A DNA stretch of 64,000 nt from NCBI RefSeq assembly GCF_030272615.1, contig NC_081413.1, positions 19,046,285 to 19,110,284 on the forward strand, written 5' to 3'. A program made the position numbers and the translations under genes. Within the stretch, counting starts at the first letter, position 1, and every line of letters starts with the position of its first letter. Below, one piece after another: positions 24,664 to 37,144 of the stretch. This stretch comes from Cryptomeria japonica. Taxonomy: Eukaryota > Streptophyta > Pinopsida > Cupressales > Cupressaceae. The notes under the pieces are model-generated. The model made no database searches. It saw only the letters and a list, made by a program, of their open reading frames with translations, and had not been told where the DNA came from.

Positions 24664-25816
24664 TATCGTGCCTATGAAGTGTGATACCTACAGCTGTAGC
24701 TGCAATACAAACACTCAATAGATTATTACAATCATGGTTAGCAAATAAGAAGCAAACGAAAGAATGAAAAAGCAACCTATTGCCTCCTAAGAGATGCGAG
24801 TATGGATTTTCTCTCAAATCTGGATAAGAAATCCCAATGACTTGACTACACCTAGATGGAGGATCTGAAATGATAATGATATGCAAAGATGAGATTGATT
24901 AAGCTAGATTGATTCAAGGGACTAATTAAGTTATGATGATGATGCAATTAAGATAGAAAAGAGATTGATTACACTACATGATTCAACAATTATGCTAGAA
25001 AATGATCAAATTAAGCTAAATCTAAGATGCAATTACCTATAATAACAATGCTCAAATGATATGCTAGAATGGATATGCCTATAGTGATAATGCCTAAATT
25101 GATAATGAAATGGGATCCTTTGTGCTCCAAAATGGGGGATATTTATAGGATTTCCAAGGCTAGGGGTGAGGTGGCAGGAATCAACAGTCAAGATTTAGTC
25201 TGAAGATATCAAAGGTGAAATTGGAGGAGGTTGGAGGAGAGGTTGGAGAATGGGACACTTGTCATCTTTGTGGTGAGAAGTGTCAAGGAGCCTTGTTTAT
25301 GAGAGGGAAAGTGTCCAAGGGAGGAGACATGTGGCCAAAGTGCCATGTGTCTCAAGGGAAGAATATCCATGCCATAAGAGGTTAGGATAAAGAGGTTAGG
25401 ATGTACAAGATAGGATAGGGTTAGGCAAACCCAAGGTTAGGTGGAATGGGTTAGGTTAGAGGGATGGTTAGGTCAGGTGGTTAGAAGTTAGGAGGCATGT
25501 GGGTAATTTAAATTTAAAAATTCAAATAATAGGAAAAGACTAATTAATTTTCAACAACTCATAAATTGATATGTTTTAATTAGTTAGAGGATTAGAAGAA
25601 TTGATTGAAATAGGGGGAGGATTAATTAATTTGAATTAATTAATCAAAGGGGACCATGGAATGAACTTAATGAATAAATCATTAGATTTATTAATAAGTA
25701 GATGAAAGGGAGAATTTAATCAAATTGCTAATGAATTCAATTAAATTAGGAAGGGGGATTAATTAAATAATTGCTTATTTAATTAATTATCTTCAGACCA
25801 TTTTTAGGTGTATACA
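24664..25816 (-). repeat. Gypsy LTR shared by U2 (5' LTR) and U3 (3' LTR)
   Basis: Full-length member of the LTR family: TGTATACACC start on the minus strand at 25816, end near 24664. About 490 bp present here (roughly 25235-25730) are missing from 17341-18001. Length is 1153 bp. Confidence 0.82.
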
Positions 25817-26582
25817 TTTTGCCCCTCTTTGAAGCAAGGTGTGATGACGCATTGATTCAAAGAGTAATCTCATTTTGATGATGATATTGGTTTGATAAGA
25901 TGCCCCAAACATTGATTGATAAATTGTAGTACGATGATGCCCCCTCGGGAGATCAATTGATTTTTTGGAGTGTGTGAATTTTTGCAAAATTGATATCCCA
26001 ACTAGAAATGATTTGATTTCTACAACTGTGGTTGATGAAAATGTGAGTTCTACTATCATGGTGATGTGGTTCTTGATTATTGATAAAGCTTGATTGATTA
26101 GTTTGATAAGATCTAGATTTAGTCTGGTTTAAGGAATGACACCTCTTTTATAAGACAAAGATGATCAAAGAATGATCATAATGTCAAGTTCCAGGAAAGA
26201 CACATCCTTTATAAGACATGATAGAATGAATGTAGATGCAATTGGTTGATATAATTGATGAGGTTGATTGAGAAAAGAACTGATAGTTTGTTGATAACAA
26301 GTTGCAGGAAGATTCAAATATGTTGATGTTGGTTCAGATGAGAGGGTAGCATAAGATTTGGGCTGGGCCAACAATATCTGAAGAGAGATGAGTCATCAAT
26401 CTGATTGCATATACACTTATGATGATACCTTGATGATTCCTGTGATAGATTTAACCTTGGATTAAATGAGCATGCAGAATCCCATGCAAGAATGAGATGT
26501 AAGCTAAATGCAAATGAAATGCAAAGCTACGACTGGACCAGCCACTGACTTATTGCATTTTATCATCATTGAACTTTATAAA
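25817..26582 (-). mobile_element. Truncated third gypsy copy (U3), 3' UTR only
   Basis: Polypurine tract TTTTGCCCCTCTTTG in plus orientation, followed by 3' UTR colinear with 18002-18820. Similarity ends abruptly near 26582, after CATCATTGAACTTTATAAAA. This makes the order LTR-internal-LTR-internal-LTR-fragment. Confidence 0.75.
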
Positions 26583-27612
26583 AGGGTAGTCACCAAATAC
26601 ACCAAATAGTTGTTTAAGTCTGAGATCAAAGATTAGCCAGGTCTATGGAGTAGCTAAGATCAAAATTTATTAGACAAGGATCCAACTATTGTTAGTATTT
26701 TAGTAAAAATGGAAGCTATTTTGAAGTGATCCAAGACTTTCATTGTGATTGAGACATGGAGTTTTCTAGGGGTAGCTCAATATTTGAGAAAGGTTATCAA
26801 ATCATATTCAATAGTTGCAATGCTTCATATTCCATGATGGCAATTGATGTCTTTTATATGGGGTAGAATTCAACAAAAGGAATTTGTTTAGCAGAAGTAA
26901 TTGATTAGTAAGCCACTGGGTTTGGCAATACCTAGCTTGTAACTACTATTTTAGGTACATACAAATTTTAATGATTGTGTGTTGGAGGCTCTTTTATTAG
27001 AATTTTGTAAGCATTTTTGTTGTCATTCAGACTTATTTTGTTGATCACTCTGGATATATTGCTCACATAATGAATTGTATGTCTTTGTTTGAGCAAAAAT
27101 CAACTATATCAATTATAAATCATTTATATAAATATATCAAAATGCATAATAATGAACACAATGAACAAACTGTGTATGTACCGACTATCAATATCAATAT
27201 CAACAAAATGCACAATAATGATCATAATGGACATTTATTGGATAGAATATCAACATTTATATATATCAAAATGCACAATAATTATGAATGTATACAAAAA
27301 ATGACAGATATGCTAGGTCAATAAAAGTTTTACAAAATATGGCATATGCCATGTCCAGATCGATGTACCATAAAAATGTAGAATATATCTAGATGTATTG
27401 GTCCTTCGATGACCACATCGAACACTATATGATCCTATAATTATGGTGGATCATCAAAATCAAGCCTCTTTGATGCAGTACACAACTCTGTAGATGGATG
27501 CATAATGACAATTCAAAAGCCAAGTTAGAACTCTTTTGTACAAAATAGCTCACAATTATCAGCATAACTATAAATTCAACTATAATTTCTTTGCAACTAA
27601 ATTGTAGATTAC
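26583..27612. other. No gene recognised; short repeats
   Basis: AT-rich, without coding sequence I can support. At 27130-27300 three loose copies of ATCAAAATGCACAATAATGA occur, which produce the chance frame at 27070-27324. Further downstream exons of the minus-strand pseudogene at 27613-30188 could extend into the right end of this stretch, but I could not define any. Confidence 0.5.
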
Positions 27613-30188
27613 CTCATCTGTCGATCTGGGATCTACCATCTTTTCTTTCATTTCCTTGTTATACTTAGGAGTCCTCTTAAAATGGAACTTGAGAGGATCC
27701 ATGTTATGGCCAAACCACGAAGGGGCCTATTGTAGGTTAAATACAATTAATGCAAAGTAATAACATATATAGATAAAAAACACTAAAAATCTATAATATA
27801 TAGAACAAAAGTGTACCAGAGCTTGAGATGCTGCTCCAGTAGACTTAGGAGGGCTCGCCATTCATGAAGTAATTATGGCTATTTCCTGTATGAAAAATGA
27901 TAAGATTAAATACAATTAATACAATGATAAGTATTGTAGGTTAAATATAAATAATACAAGGTAATAACATTTATAGATCAAAAACACTAAAAATAGACAA
28001 TATATAGAACAAAACTTTACCAGAGCATGAGATGCTTCTCCAGTAGAATTAGGAAGGCTCACAATTGATGAAGCAAATGTGGCTATTTCCTATATGAAAA
28101 ATGGTAAGATTATAATTTATCTAAAGTTCGCATGTACATGTGCATATAATCATCAAATCAAGAAAATAAAGTAGAGATACATACCTCTTCCCTCTCTTGA
28201 TTCTCTGGTGTATTAGGTGCATTCATCAATTCTACAAATCCTAATTGTTGTTGTATATAAAAGTGACAGAAATTACTAATCAATCTACAAGTTCCAATTA
28301 AGACAATTTCAGCCTTTTCAAACAATTGTGTCAATTAAAAATGTGTTCAATTATCTTTTGACGTTTAGGTGTCATCAAGGATTTCTTTCACCAAAAAGGT
28401 GTCATAGACATGTGTGGGGTACCCTCAAAGAAACAAAATTTACACAAAAGATATCAGTAGATAATATTAAATATAATTTAACAAATCTAATTTTAAATGA
28501 CTTGCATATTCGATCCAAAGAATACATAAAAGAGGTGTGCAAAATATGATACCACGTAGCTTTCTAGGCCAAAAGTGATGGCCGAGAGCGTGCCATTATT
28601 AGTATGGGATATTTGATCCCCTGATAATGCCTATAAAATGTAAAATAAATATACATTAAAAAGAGATAGTATATCTTATAATTTTTTTTTGAGTTCAAGG
28701 TACTATTCTATTTTTAACATGTTACAAAATTTATACCTCAGGCATCAAAGCTATAGCTGCAACAACTACATGAGGAATATCAGATGGTGTATTAACACCT
28801 ACTGCTGCATCCCAAAATTCATATTATTTTTATAAATTTAAATCGATCTATAAATGAAAATTCATTTACATTTACAATTTTTAAGTGATTGATAAATAAA
28901 ATATTATCAATTCGAATCAACACATGTGTGTCTACGTGTGACCACCAAGCACCATATCCATCAAATCATTAGTCAGTGTCACATCCTCTGTAGTCATAGT
29001 CTGACATCTACTCCCAAAAATTGTACACAAATGAGATGTAGAACCATCTGCACCGGCCTTGACATTCATCCCTGAGAATATACCTGAACAAATGGGACAC
29101 ACATGTTGAATGGGCTCACCAAGGCTAGAAGACTCAACTACTGCATCATCATCTGGGCCAAGAGGGTGTGATAACTATGTGTCATGCTGAATGATGACAT
29201 TCGTCAATGCATTTTCCACTTGAAGAATTTGTATCTCCATCGCTATTGGGATCGTGACATGGGCCACAAGTTTTGGTCCTAGGGGGATGCGACTTTGGGG
29301 GCTAGGATCCAAGTCTATCCTGGGTAGAGCCTCCACCTCTAACCTAGAACTCTCTCATATAAAAATAGTTTGGCCTCTCATTGAGGATAAACTCACAATA
29401 TACTTTCCTCAAGAAATATAATAGAACCTCAAAATTATTACAAGGTGGTTGGTCAAAGACCATCCACCAACTATCCCAAAAAGCATTTTTCATCGGCAAA
29501 TGGCTACATCAATGTATTGGAAATCTCTCTGAGTTAAGAGGTAAGGTCTCACCCATTTTGGGATCAATAAAAAGAGCACATATTTGTGCTTTACTTATGT
29601 TTTTTTTTTTCACTTCATTATATGACAATCCACTAGCATACAAATCACGACATGGATCCCTATAGCTTCCCCATTTTGTAATTTGATTGGAACCTTCATT
29701 GGCACTACTAGCCAATGATTCTAGGGTTGTGCTAAGGGATGCATGATGTTCATGCTCGAATGCCTTCAGTTTATTCACCAATCTAGTTATTTTGGCAATG
29801 TTTTGTGTTAACTAGTTTATCAAATCCTCCTGCGTAACATGTGAATGGTCTACTAGAGGAGCTAGAGGGTTTGGTTGTGGGTTCTCCTATTGGTTTTTCC
29901 CTAAGTTTCCAGGAGGTGTGTCTTGTTGGGGGGTAATATTTTCAGAATTTGATATGCATTCATAACAAAAAATTAAAAAAATAATCAAAAATAATAAATT
30001 GACATTGTAATTGCGAATATAATTTTTATCAAATGCATAAAATAGATGAAAAAAATTGATCTCATACCTCTTTCCATTGTTGGTGTGTTTTGAATTTGAG
30101 AACCCTGTTCATGTATTTTGATGTTTAAAACCCTCAAAGTGCTTTTCTTATGTTCGCAAATGAAAATGACCCAGTCAGTGGCAGTCAA
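27613..30188 (-). pseudogene. Unidentified multi-exon pseudogene
   Basis: Product not recognised. Exons inferred from codon-like blocks bounded by AG/GT: 30188-30068 (starts MTATDWVIFICEHKK, donor GTATGA), about 29950-28925 (long exon with SSANEGSNQITKWGSYRDP, KAQICALFIDPKMGETLPL and a Cys pair HVCPICSG), about 28805-28737, 28630-28553, 28240-28185, 28089-28021, 27885-27817 and 27726-27613 (PLKFHFKRTPKYNKEMKEK). Small exons of 78, 69, 69 and 114 bp are multiples of three. In-frame stops at several places, for example after RFPIH near 29509 and QHDT near 29165, show decay. It could be a host gene or an accessory gene of a DNA transposon; it lies divergent to the transposase-like gene at 31271. 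Confidence 0.5.
27734..28114 (-). repeat. Tandem duplication of an exon with flanking intron
   Basis: Block 27734-27907 repeats as about 27938-28114, including TAGGTTAAATA at its left, AACACTAAAAAT, TATATAGAACAAAA and GGCTATTTCC near its right. Each copy holds one 69-bp exon (27817-27885 and 28021-28089) with donor GT and acceptor AG. Encoded peptides are alike: EIAIITS..ASPPKSTGAAS and EIATFASSIVSLPNSTGEAS. Confidence 0.75.
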
Positions 30189-30359
30189 AATAATTTAATG
30201 ATAGTAAAATGCATACGTGGTTTTGAAAACTAATAAATTGCATACACATTTAGTATAAGAAAAACCCTATACATGGTTTTGCTTTGTTTAGGTTGGAAAA
30301 ATGAGCCTAAATGCGTACGGGGTTTTTAAAATTTGAAATAACCTGTACATGTTTTATGT

Positions 30360-30609
30360 TTTTCCAACTTTTGGGGGGGAGTGTTCACTTTTTTGCACAC
30401 CATCTTGGTGCACACACCCATCTCTCTCCCTCATGTCCCTTCCAACTCTCTATCTCTCACTCAACCTTTCTTTCCCTCCTCTCCCTTCCCACTCTCTATC
30501 TCACCCAACCTTTATCTCCCTCCTCTCCCTTCCCCATCTCTATGTCTCATTCAACCTTTTGGCATCCCTCCTCTCCCTTTGGACCCCTCTCTCTATCTCT
30601 CTCTCTCTT
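30360..30609. repeat. C/T-rich low-complexity block
   Basis: CTCTCCCTTCC-type sequence with repeats of about 50 bp containing CTCTCCCTTCCCACTCTCTAT. Ser/Leu/Pro-rich frames here are composition artefacts. Confidence 0.8.
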
Positions 30610-30991
30610 TATAGTATCAAAGCCTCGATCAAGTTTTGGTCACTATAGATGTTGCAACACTCTCCCTTTATCTATGGTGTCAAAGTGTCGATTGGGTTAT
30701 GGTAACTCTAGAGTCTCCCTCTCTTTATTTGTCTATAGTGTCAAAACCCTGATTATGTTTTTTTCACTATAGATGTTGCAATGCTCTCCCTTTATCTATA
30801 CTGTCAAAATATTGATCGATTTTTTGTCACTATAGACTCCCTCTATCTCTCTATCTATTGTGTCAAAACCACGATCAGGTTTTGGTCACTATAGACATTA
30901 CAACACTCTGCCTCTCTCTCTTTCTCTATAGTGTCAATACCCTAATCAGGTTTTTAATGATAAAAACCCAATCAGGTTTTTGTCACTATAG
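30610..30991. repeat. Array of six palindromic repeats
   Basis: Units at 30610-30648, 30672-30711, 30733-30772, 30796-30835, 30855-30894 and 30926-30991. The consensus unit is an inverted repeat: CTATAGTGTCAAAACC, a short centre near TGATCA, then GGTTTTGGTCACTATAG. Units of about 40 bp are separated by 20-31 bp of C/T-rich sequence, sometimes with ATGTTGCAACACTCTCCC. The last unit has a doubled arm. Confidence 0.85.
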
Positions 30992-31270
30992 GTGGTTTCA
31001 TAATGTCTAAAAATACACAATTTCTGGTGAAGCACCCACCGTAACTGTGTCTTCACCCTCAACATTCTCAAATAATGTAAGATTGGTCTTATTTTATATG
31101 ATTTCAAATGATTGAAATGCATATTTAGTTTGATTTTTTAGTTTTTTTGTTTCTTTTATACTTTTTATTGTCAAATTCAATGGTTTTCATAGTTTTATGA
31201 AATTTTTTATCTATTTAATTTGTATAATATTTACTAGCATATATGTTGTTATTTAGAAAAATTCATATTC
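30992..31270. other. Spacer before the transposase-like gene
   Basis: AT-rich and non-coding. It could hold promoter sequence for the gene at 31271, but I see no defined element. Confidence 0.4.
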
Positions 31271-31814
31271 ATGATAGGAAGGAACAAGCGAGGAACCATT
31301 GAATCACAAGAGGCAGTAAAGGAAAGGTAGAGGGAGTGCATGAAAAGACTACATGAAATGAGAAAATTGGGAGGAGAAGGTATGCCATCTACACCAACTC
31401 AATTACATTGACCGAATAAATCAAATGCAAACCAAGAACAAGTGCTAATAAATGATCAAACAAATGTACTTAATGAAAGCCAAGAACATCTCCTAAAATT
31501 ATTCGTAGAAAACCAAAGTATATAATTTACATTAATGAAAATATTTTTGAAGCTAATGCCAAATGCACTTGTTGAAGAATGGCTAATAGAGTATGGAAAA
31601 ATTATTTTGAGAGCTTAAATCAAACTAGAAGATGCCAATTAATTGTTGAAATGGTAAAAAAATTAAATTTTAGAGAGTGAAAATTATTGGCTTAAGATCA
31701 TCTGAAAAATAATAGTGAAAAAACTATAAAAAGAAATTTACTTGATGTATACCAAACAATTGGTTCAACATCACGCTCTAAAGATGCAAATATTACTTGA
31801 CGTGTTCTTACGTT
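31271..31814 (+). pseudogene. Transposase-like protein, N-terminal part
   Basis: Starts MIGRNKRGTIESQEAVKER (ATG 31271), a basic N-terminus, then ECMKRLHEMRKLGGEGMPS and NVLNESQEHLLKLFVENQS, and near the end KRNLLDVYQTIGSTSRSKD. Stops and at least one frameshift are present. It is cut by the copia C LTR at 31815 and resumes at 61231, where the family-defining motifs lie. The link rests on compatible wording on both sides and the removal of C; no target duplication is visible for C. Confidence 0.5.
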
Positions 31815-32749
31815 TGTTGAGATAATGTGCAAATAAGTGTCTGGATTGATTGAGTGATGTGTTGTCATTGTTGTCAACATATTCCTCTATTTGTTCTAGT
31901 GTTGTAGTTAGATTAAGTAAGTTGGTTTGGCTAGTGTGTTGCAGATGAGTTGTTGTGGATTAAAGGGTTCACATGGAGATTTGTTCGAGTTATGAGGTTT
32001 GGTATTACGGTTGGTTTTTTTAGTTGTTCAATGTTCATAATTAGTGTTCTAGATTTTTCTCTACCTTTCCCCGCGTTGCAATATTTTGGTTTACAGATTT
32101 GGTAGAGTGTTTGGGACATTCTAGTGTGTCCTCAATTAAGATGGTTCATTATTTGGAGGTCGGCAAGTGAATTTTTCAGTTTGTCAGTCAGTTCATGAGT
32201 GTTTTTGAAGTTTGGTATAATGATGATGAAGGTTATAGTAAGTGGTGTTGTTGTAGTTGTTTATGTGGTAATTCATGTTACTTGTGGATGTTTAGATCGT
32301 GTTCTATTTGTGTTGGTGGTCCACATTGATCGTTGAGCGCGTTATTGATGATTTTCCTTGATTTGGTGGTGTACTTCATGTTCTTGGCCGACATGATTCT
32401 TGTAGTGTGTTGCGGATGTTCGAGGCATAATTCTTGGAGGTGTTTTGTGTTTGTGGTGGTGATTTAGGTCCATACTATGTCTTAGCCGATATTGTTTTGG
32501 TTTGCATATGTTATTATAGTGTGTATGGTTATAGCTTTGTAATTTATGATGCATTTTGAGCCGACCTTAAAGTATAGGTTGATGATATGTATAAAAAAAT
32601 GTAATAATCATATGAGAGTGTCTTTGTGTGTGAATAATTATTTGATCTTTTGGAAGAAGTGAAGTAGAAGTGTGAAGAAGTACGAAGGATTAGATTAAGT
32701 GTTTTGTGCTTAACCAAAACTGTAACCATGTATAAGGAGATGCTATTCT
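31815..32749 (+). repeat. 5' LTR of copia C, first part
   Basis: Begins TGTTGAGATAATGTGCAAAT, as the 3' LTR does at 59883. It is interrupted at ATTCT (32745-32749), which is duplicated at 48878-48882. It lacks a stretch of about 50 bases present at 60030-60080 of the 3' LTR. Confidence 0.92.
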
Positions 32750-33884
32750 TGTTGGAAACAAGGAACACTAAGAGGGGAGGGGGGGTGAATCAATATTCTT
32801 CAATATTTAAAATTGTTAATCTGATTCTTCAACCACTTAAAGCAACTAAACAAAAGAAAGATGCAAACACATAAAGAAAATAACCACAACACCATAACAC
32901 TAAGATTTTTATGTGGAAACCTGGTTAAGGAAAAAATCATGGTGGGATTGAGACCCACAATATTGATATACTTTGTTAGAAGTATTGAAATATTACAATA
33001 GAGGAATGCACATGCATTCAAGCACACTACCTAGAGCTCACTTCTTAATTTACAATAAGGGATACAACCTAGAAGGCTCATTGCCTTACAAAATGATTAC
33101 AAATAGTAATTGGAATATTTTAACTGATAAATAACATCTACAAATTCCAAAATACAGTTTTGGTTAAGCATAAAATACTTTATCTTACAGTTCTCTTCTA
33201 CATTGCTCTGTTGTGTCATTATGTATTATACTGGAGCACAAATCCTTCACTTGTACACATGAAACTATGCACAATCTCCAATACACACTTTCCACACAAC
33301 CACCGATATTGAAAATGATCATATCAATCAGTCTTATATATTTGCAACATCAATTTAGGTCTTCTTCCTGTAGGCCCAAAAATGCATCACACAAATGAAA
33401 CGTCTTACCCAAGTTGGCTCAATCTAATCCAAAACAATAATGCAGACCAAAATAAATTTTCCACACACTTCCCACATGTCATCTTAACATCCTCAAACAC
33501 ACAAATAATCACCAAAATTACTCCACACTATCCATACAATGAATCTCCACATGATAATATTGATGAACACTATTCTAACCAAAAACTGGTATACTGGACC
33601 ATCCAACTCAGTCAAAACTCAACACTAGAGGCCATAAACTTGGAATAAGGTATATTACACATCCACAATACTTCTCCAAGATCCACAACACCAAACACGC
33701 AACACAAATGAGCCATCAACCAAATTACTATACATTACTAGATGTTATATTCTATCTCACCAGACCTCACCAGACCTTAATCTCTCTTTCGTTATGAATG
33801 AATCATGCACTATAGATTGAATATATGACTCTTGTTTCCATCAATGATAATAGTTGAACAACAACACATTGTCTCTTTCCAACA
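32750..33884 (-). repeat. 3' LTR of element D
   Basis: Minus strand begins TGTTGGAAAGAGACAATG and ends ...TTGTTTCCAACA. It has a G/C run near 32770 and the shared LTR module at about 32880-32965. Length is 1135 bp. Confidence 0.9.
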
Positions 33885-33899
33885 ATCTCCCCCTTTGGC
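33885..33899 (-). promoter_or_regulatory. Polypurine tract of element D
   Basis: Minus strand reads TGCCAAAGGGGGAGAT directly before the 3' LTR. A second copy of the type TGATGTCAAAGGGGGAG lies at 34036-34052. Confidence 0.85.
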
Positions 33900-34114
33900 A
33901 TTGATGGAAGCACTTCATGAAAAATGAATAAGTGTCGAAGCAAAACCAAAATAATGTACAATGCAACATGAATCTATCAATTAGACTCCAAGAATCAAAA
34001 ACTCCCCTAAGATGAACTTTTTTCACTCCTCTATACTCCCCCTTTGACATCAATAGAAAAGGTACGTTCCAGAAACCAAAAATTCATATTTACATATGTA
34101 CACACAATCTTCAC

Positions 34115-37100
34115 TCACAAAAAATTGAAGATGTCTATATAATAGCTCTTCAATGTATCCAGATGGCTATCCCAACCCTTCTTCAAACTATCCAACATGA
34201 TTATAAGACCACTAAACAAGTAAGCTTGTGCCTTTGCAATTTTTAGATCTTTTGGATCACTATTGGCCAAAGCGTCTTGACTATCCTTCAAGGCACTGAG
34301 CATAATATCTAACTTGGGATTAATGCAACTCTGAAGTTCTCCAACTCTTCCTGTTATTATATCCCTATCATGACTCAAGCTTATGATTTTCTCAAGCAAT
34401 GATATTACTTGATCTTCATGACTGCTCAAAGAAAGTGATAGAGGATCAACTGACTTTGATATGCTAGCTCATCCTTATGCTCCTTAGACTTCTTCTCAAA
34501 TTCCTTAGTGAATCTTTTCAAAGATAGACATGATTTGTACAATTTTCCACCTTCGGATAGTGCTTCTTGCATACTCTAAAAATGCAGGCATCTAATGTGA
34601 CTTTTTCCTTTGCAATCATCTTTTTCAAAGTCCAGAGCCTCTTTGTATCGAATTCATTTCAGACATTCTCCTCAGTAGATTTTTTAAAAGATTCAAAATG
34701 TGTATCTATAGAGTTAATCAAAATTTTTAATTGGTCAGATGGGGTGTCAGATGAATCCTTTTGAAATGAATACATTAATTTCTCAAAAACTCTGGATGCT
34801 AGGGTTAGCAACATGTTATCCTCAGTATGAGATTTCAAGAGATCCTCACTGGTCTTAGCTTGCACAAATGGTATTAGTTGAAGCTTCTAGATGGGAGACA
34901 AATAGGAGAGGTTAATAGGACCTTGTACAAATTCTGGATCATCAATTATTTTCTTTCCCTTCACTAGCTATTTAGTGTCTCTTTCCTCTGGAATGGATTC
35001 TTGTTTGACCTCTACCTTCTCCTTGTCTACATTATTCTCAATATCCATTTCCTTCTCAAGAACCAAAGGGTTATCTGTATCAACTGGAGGATCTTATCAT
35101 CCTTTGCCTTCCCTCATTTTCTTTTCCTACATCCTCTTCACCCTTGTTAACTACATTCTCAACTCTGACTTCTTCTTGCACATTAACCTCTACTTTCTCA
35201 GTTTTCTGAACTTCAGGGATAGAAGTAGTATCATCCATTGTCTACTCAGCTTCTACATTATCCTATGATGGCATGTTCTGAGATTCTAGATGAGAGTCAT
35301 CTTGTCCTTTTTTCTAATTAACTTCATATGATTCTCAAGTAATACTTTTGTCAAAAATTTCTCTATTTCTTTTACAACCTCATCAATTTTCCTAAACATG
35401 ATTTCATTCACTCTAGGTTTTACTTTGAAACTCATTCTTGTCTAACTTAATAATTCTAGCAATCTCCTCCTTAGAGATCACAGAGCATAGATTAACTAAT
35501 ACATATTCTCTTAATCTTTCTTATTCCACTTTAGTTGTCTCTCTTCTCATATCCAAAACTTTCTACAAACTCTTAGGAATCTCGGACATTAATTCTATCA
35601 AGTCTTTTATATATACATTCATATCTTCTACAATGACTTACTCTAATGTTATTTTATCATTCTCATCAAAATTTTCATACCATTCTAATAATGGCTTCAA
35701 GTTACCATTATTTACTACTTCATTTACAATCTCATTTAAAGATATAAGAAGTTGAACAGTAAATTTCCTTTGCTTAATTATCTCATCAATTTCGAATGAC
35801 TTTGATTTTTTGCTTGGCCTTGCTCTACCATATGGTTTCTCCTTTGCAATTTTTGTGACCTTAGCCACTTTTTCCTTCACGTCCTTTACAAATTCATCTA
35901 ACTCAGTTTTTTCATCACTACAGTAACAAATCTTACTTTTTTCCTCTTCTTCTCTACTTCACTGGATGATTTGGCTAATGGTTTAGGTTTTGTAGGAGCG
36001 GAGGAGGGAGAAACACTTCTTGATTTCCTTGGTTTAGCTGTAGCCACCATTTTGGTATCATCCTTCACAGTCTTCTCCTTAGAAAGGATGTTCCTCTCTC
36101 TTTCTTTTCAGACTACCTCCTTAGAAATTCCAATGCTTTCTGCATAGGCTTCAACTTCTTTCCTGAACTTCTTCTAAATCACTAGTTTCTTAAACTACTA
36201 ATGCAACTACAAGCTCTTTTCTAAATGTATCTTCCAAATCTCTCCTCATTAGGATCCACTAATTTATTCAACAAGTGTTGGTCATAGAGTTCCAATATCT
36301 TTTCTTCAACTTCATATCCCAAAGGCAGAATCCATGAAGTTCTTGGTTGTACTACCTCCATCAAGAACTAATTTGTGTCAACCATAAAACAAATTGTGTC
36401 TTGATATTTCTCCACTATGGACCTAGGGATCCTTTCCCTCTCATGCATTTCCTTCTAGAAATTATTGAAATATCCCCATAAATTTGCATTCTGGACCTTA
36501 GAGTCACCAGAGTTGTACAAATTTTATTTAATTTGAACTCTTACCGGCCTGTCAAAGGCCCATTGCACCTGCCCAACTATTGGTACTTCATTCATAAAGT
36601 AGAAAAACAAACATAGCAACAAAGTTCCATACTTGAAAGGATATTTATTGTTCTCTTTGATCTTCTTCAAATTATTTACCAGCTTAGTTCAGAGCAGTTC
36701 ACAGATATCATAATAATTGTTTTCTCTCATCATCTCGTAAGCAACATATATTGCAGTTCTAAAAATAGAATTCTCCCTGTTGGAGTAGTAAATATTGTAT
36801 TCGACTACCATAGAAGTAAACCTGGCATCATGCTCTATGATATTATTGATTGTCATTGCTCATTTGTCACAATATCATTCTTCACAGCCTTCAATGATGG
36901 CAGCTCTTCGGATGAACATAAACTAGTAATGACTCTAATTACATTCTTTGTGATCTTGTGGGGCTTGTTTATCCACATGAACTCATCATGCATTCTTGTT
37001 AATACATACTAGACCCATTTTGATTCTTAAAACACCAAGAATCTTACATACTGCACTAAACCCTTATCTTCCAACCATCAAAATCAAGTTTCCACATTGA

Positions 37101-37139
37101 ACTCCTATTATACAACTAATTATTGCATAGATTCATCAT
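34115..37139 (-). pseudogene. ORF2 of element D, main part
   Basis: Continues the ORF2 start at 44819-44630 across the E insertion. Near 37000 it reads MHDEFMWINKPHKITKNVIR, which lines up with E ORF2 (HDITLKVIHVIIIL). Further along come a segment like YNIYYSNRENSIF, a charged Lys/Glu-rich middle (35640-36000), and coiled-coil regions (36-residue scale) near 34700-34860 and 34115-34429 ending SYYIDIFNFL at the stop. Function unknown; no pol domain. Many stops and frameshifts are present. Confidence 0.6.
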
Positions 37140-37144
37140 GTGTG

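Larger units (their letters stand above)
17341..25816 (-). mobile_element. Gypsy copy U2, deleted for PR-RT-RNase H
   Basis: Complete head-to-tail neighbour of U1, bounded by LTRs 17341-18001 (3') and 24664-25816 (5'). Order on the minus strand is LTR, degenerate primer site, leader, gag (22560 downwards), integrase (20870-19773), minisatellite, 3' UTR, polypurine tract. As in U1, gag joins integrase with no protease or reverse transcriptase. U2 is more degraded in gag than U1. Confidence 0.82.

Noticed and set aside
30311-30772. 153-codon plus-strand frame
   Set aside because: It runs through the C/T-rich block and the hairpin array; the product is repeated SLPTLYLTQPL-like sequence without conservation signs.
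30610-30991. CRISPR-like array
   Set aside because: Repeats are palindromic and imperfect, spacers are short C/T-rich and alike, and the context is a plant nuclear genome.
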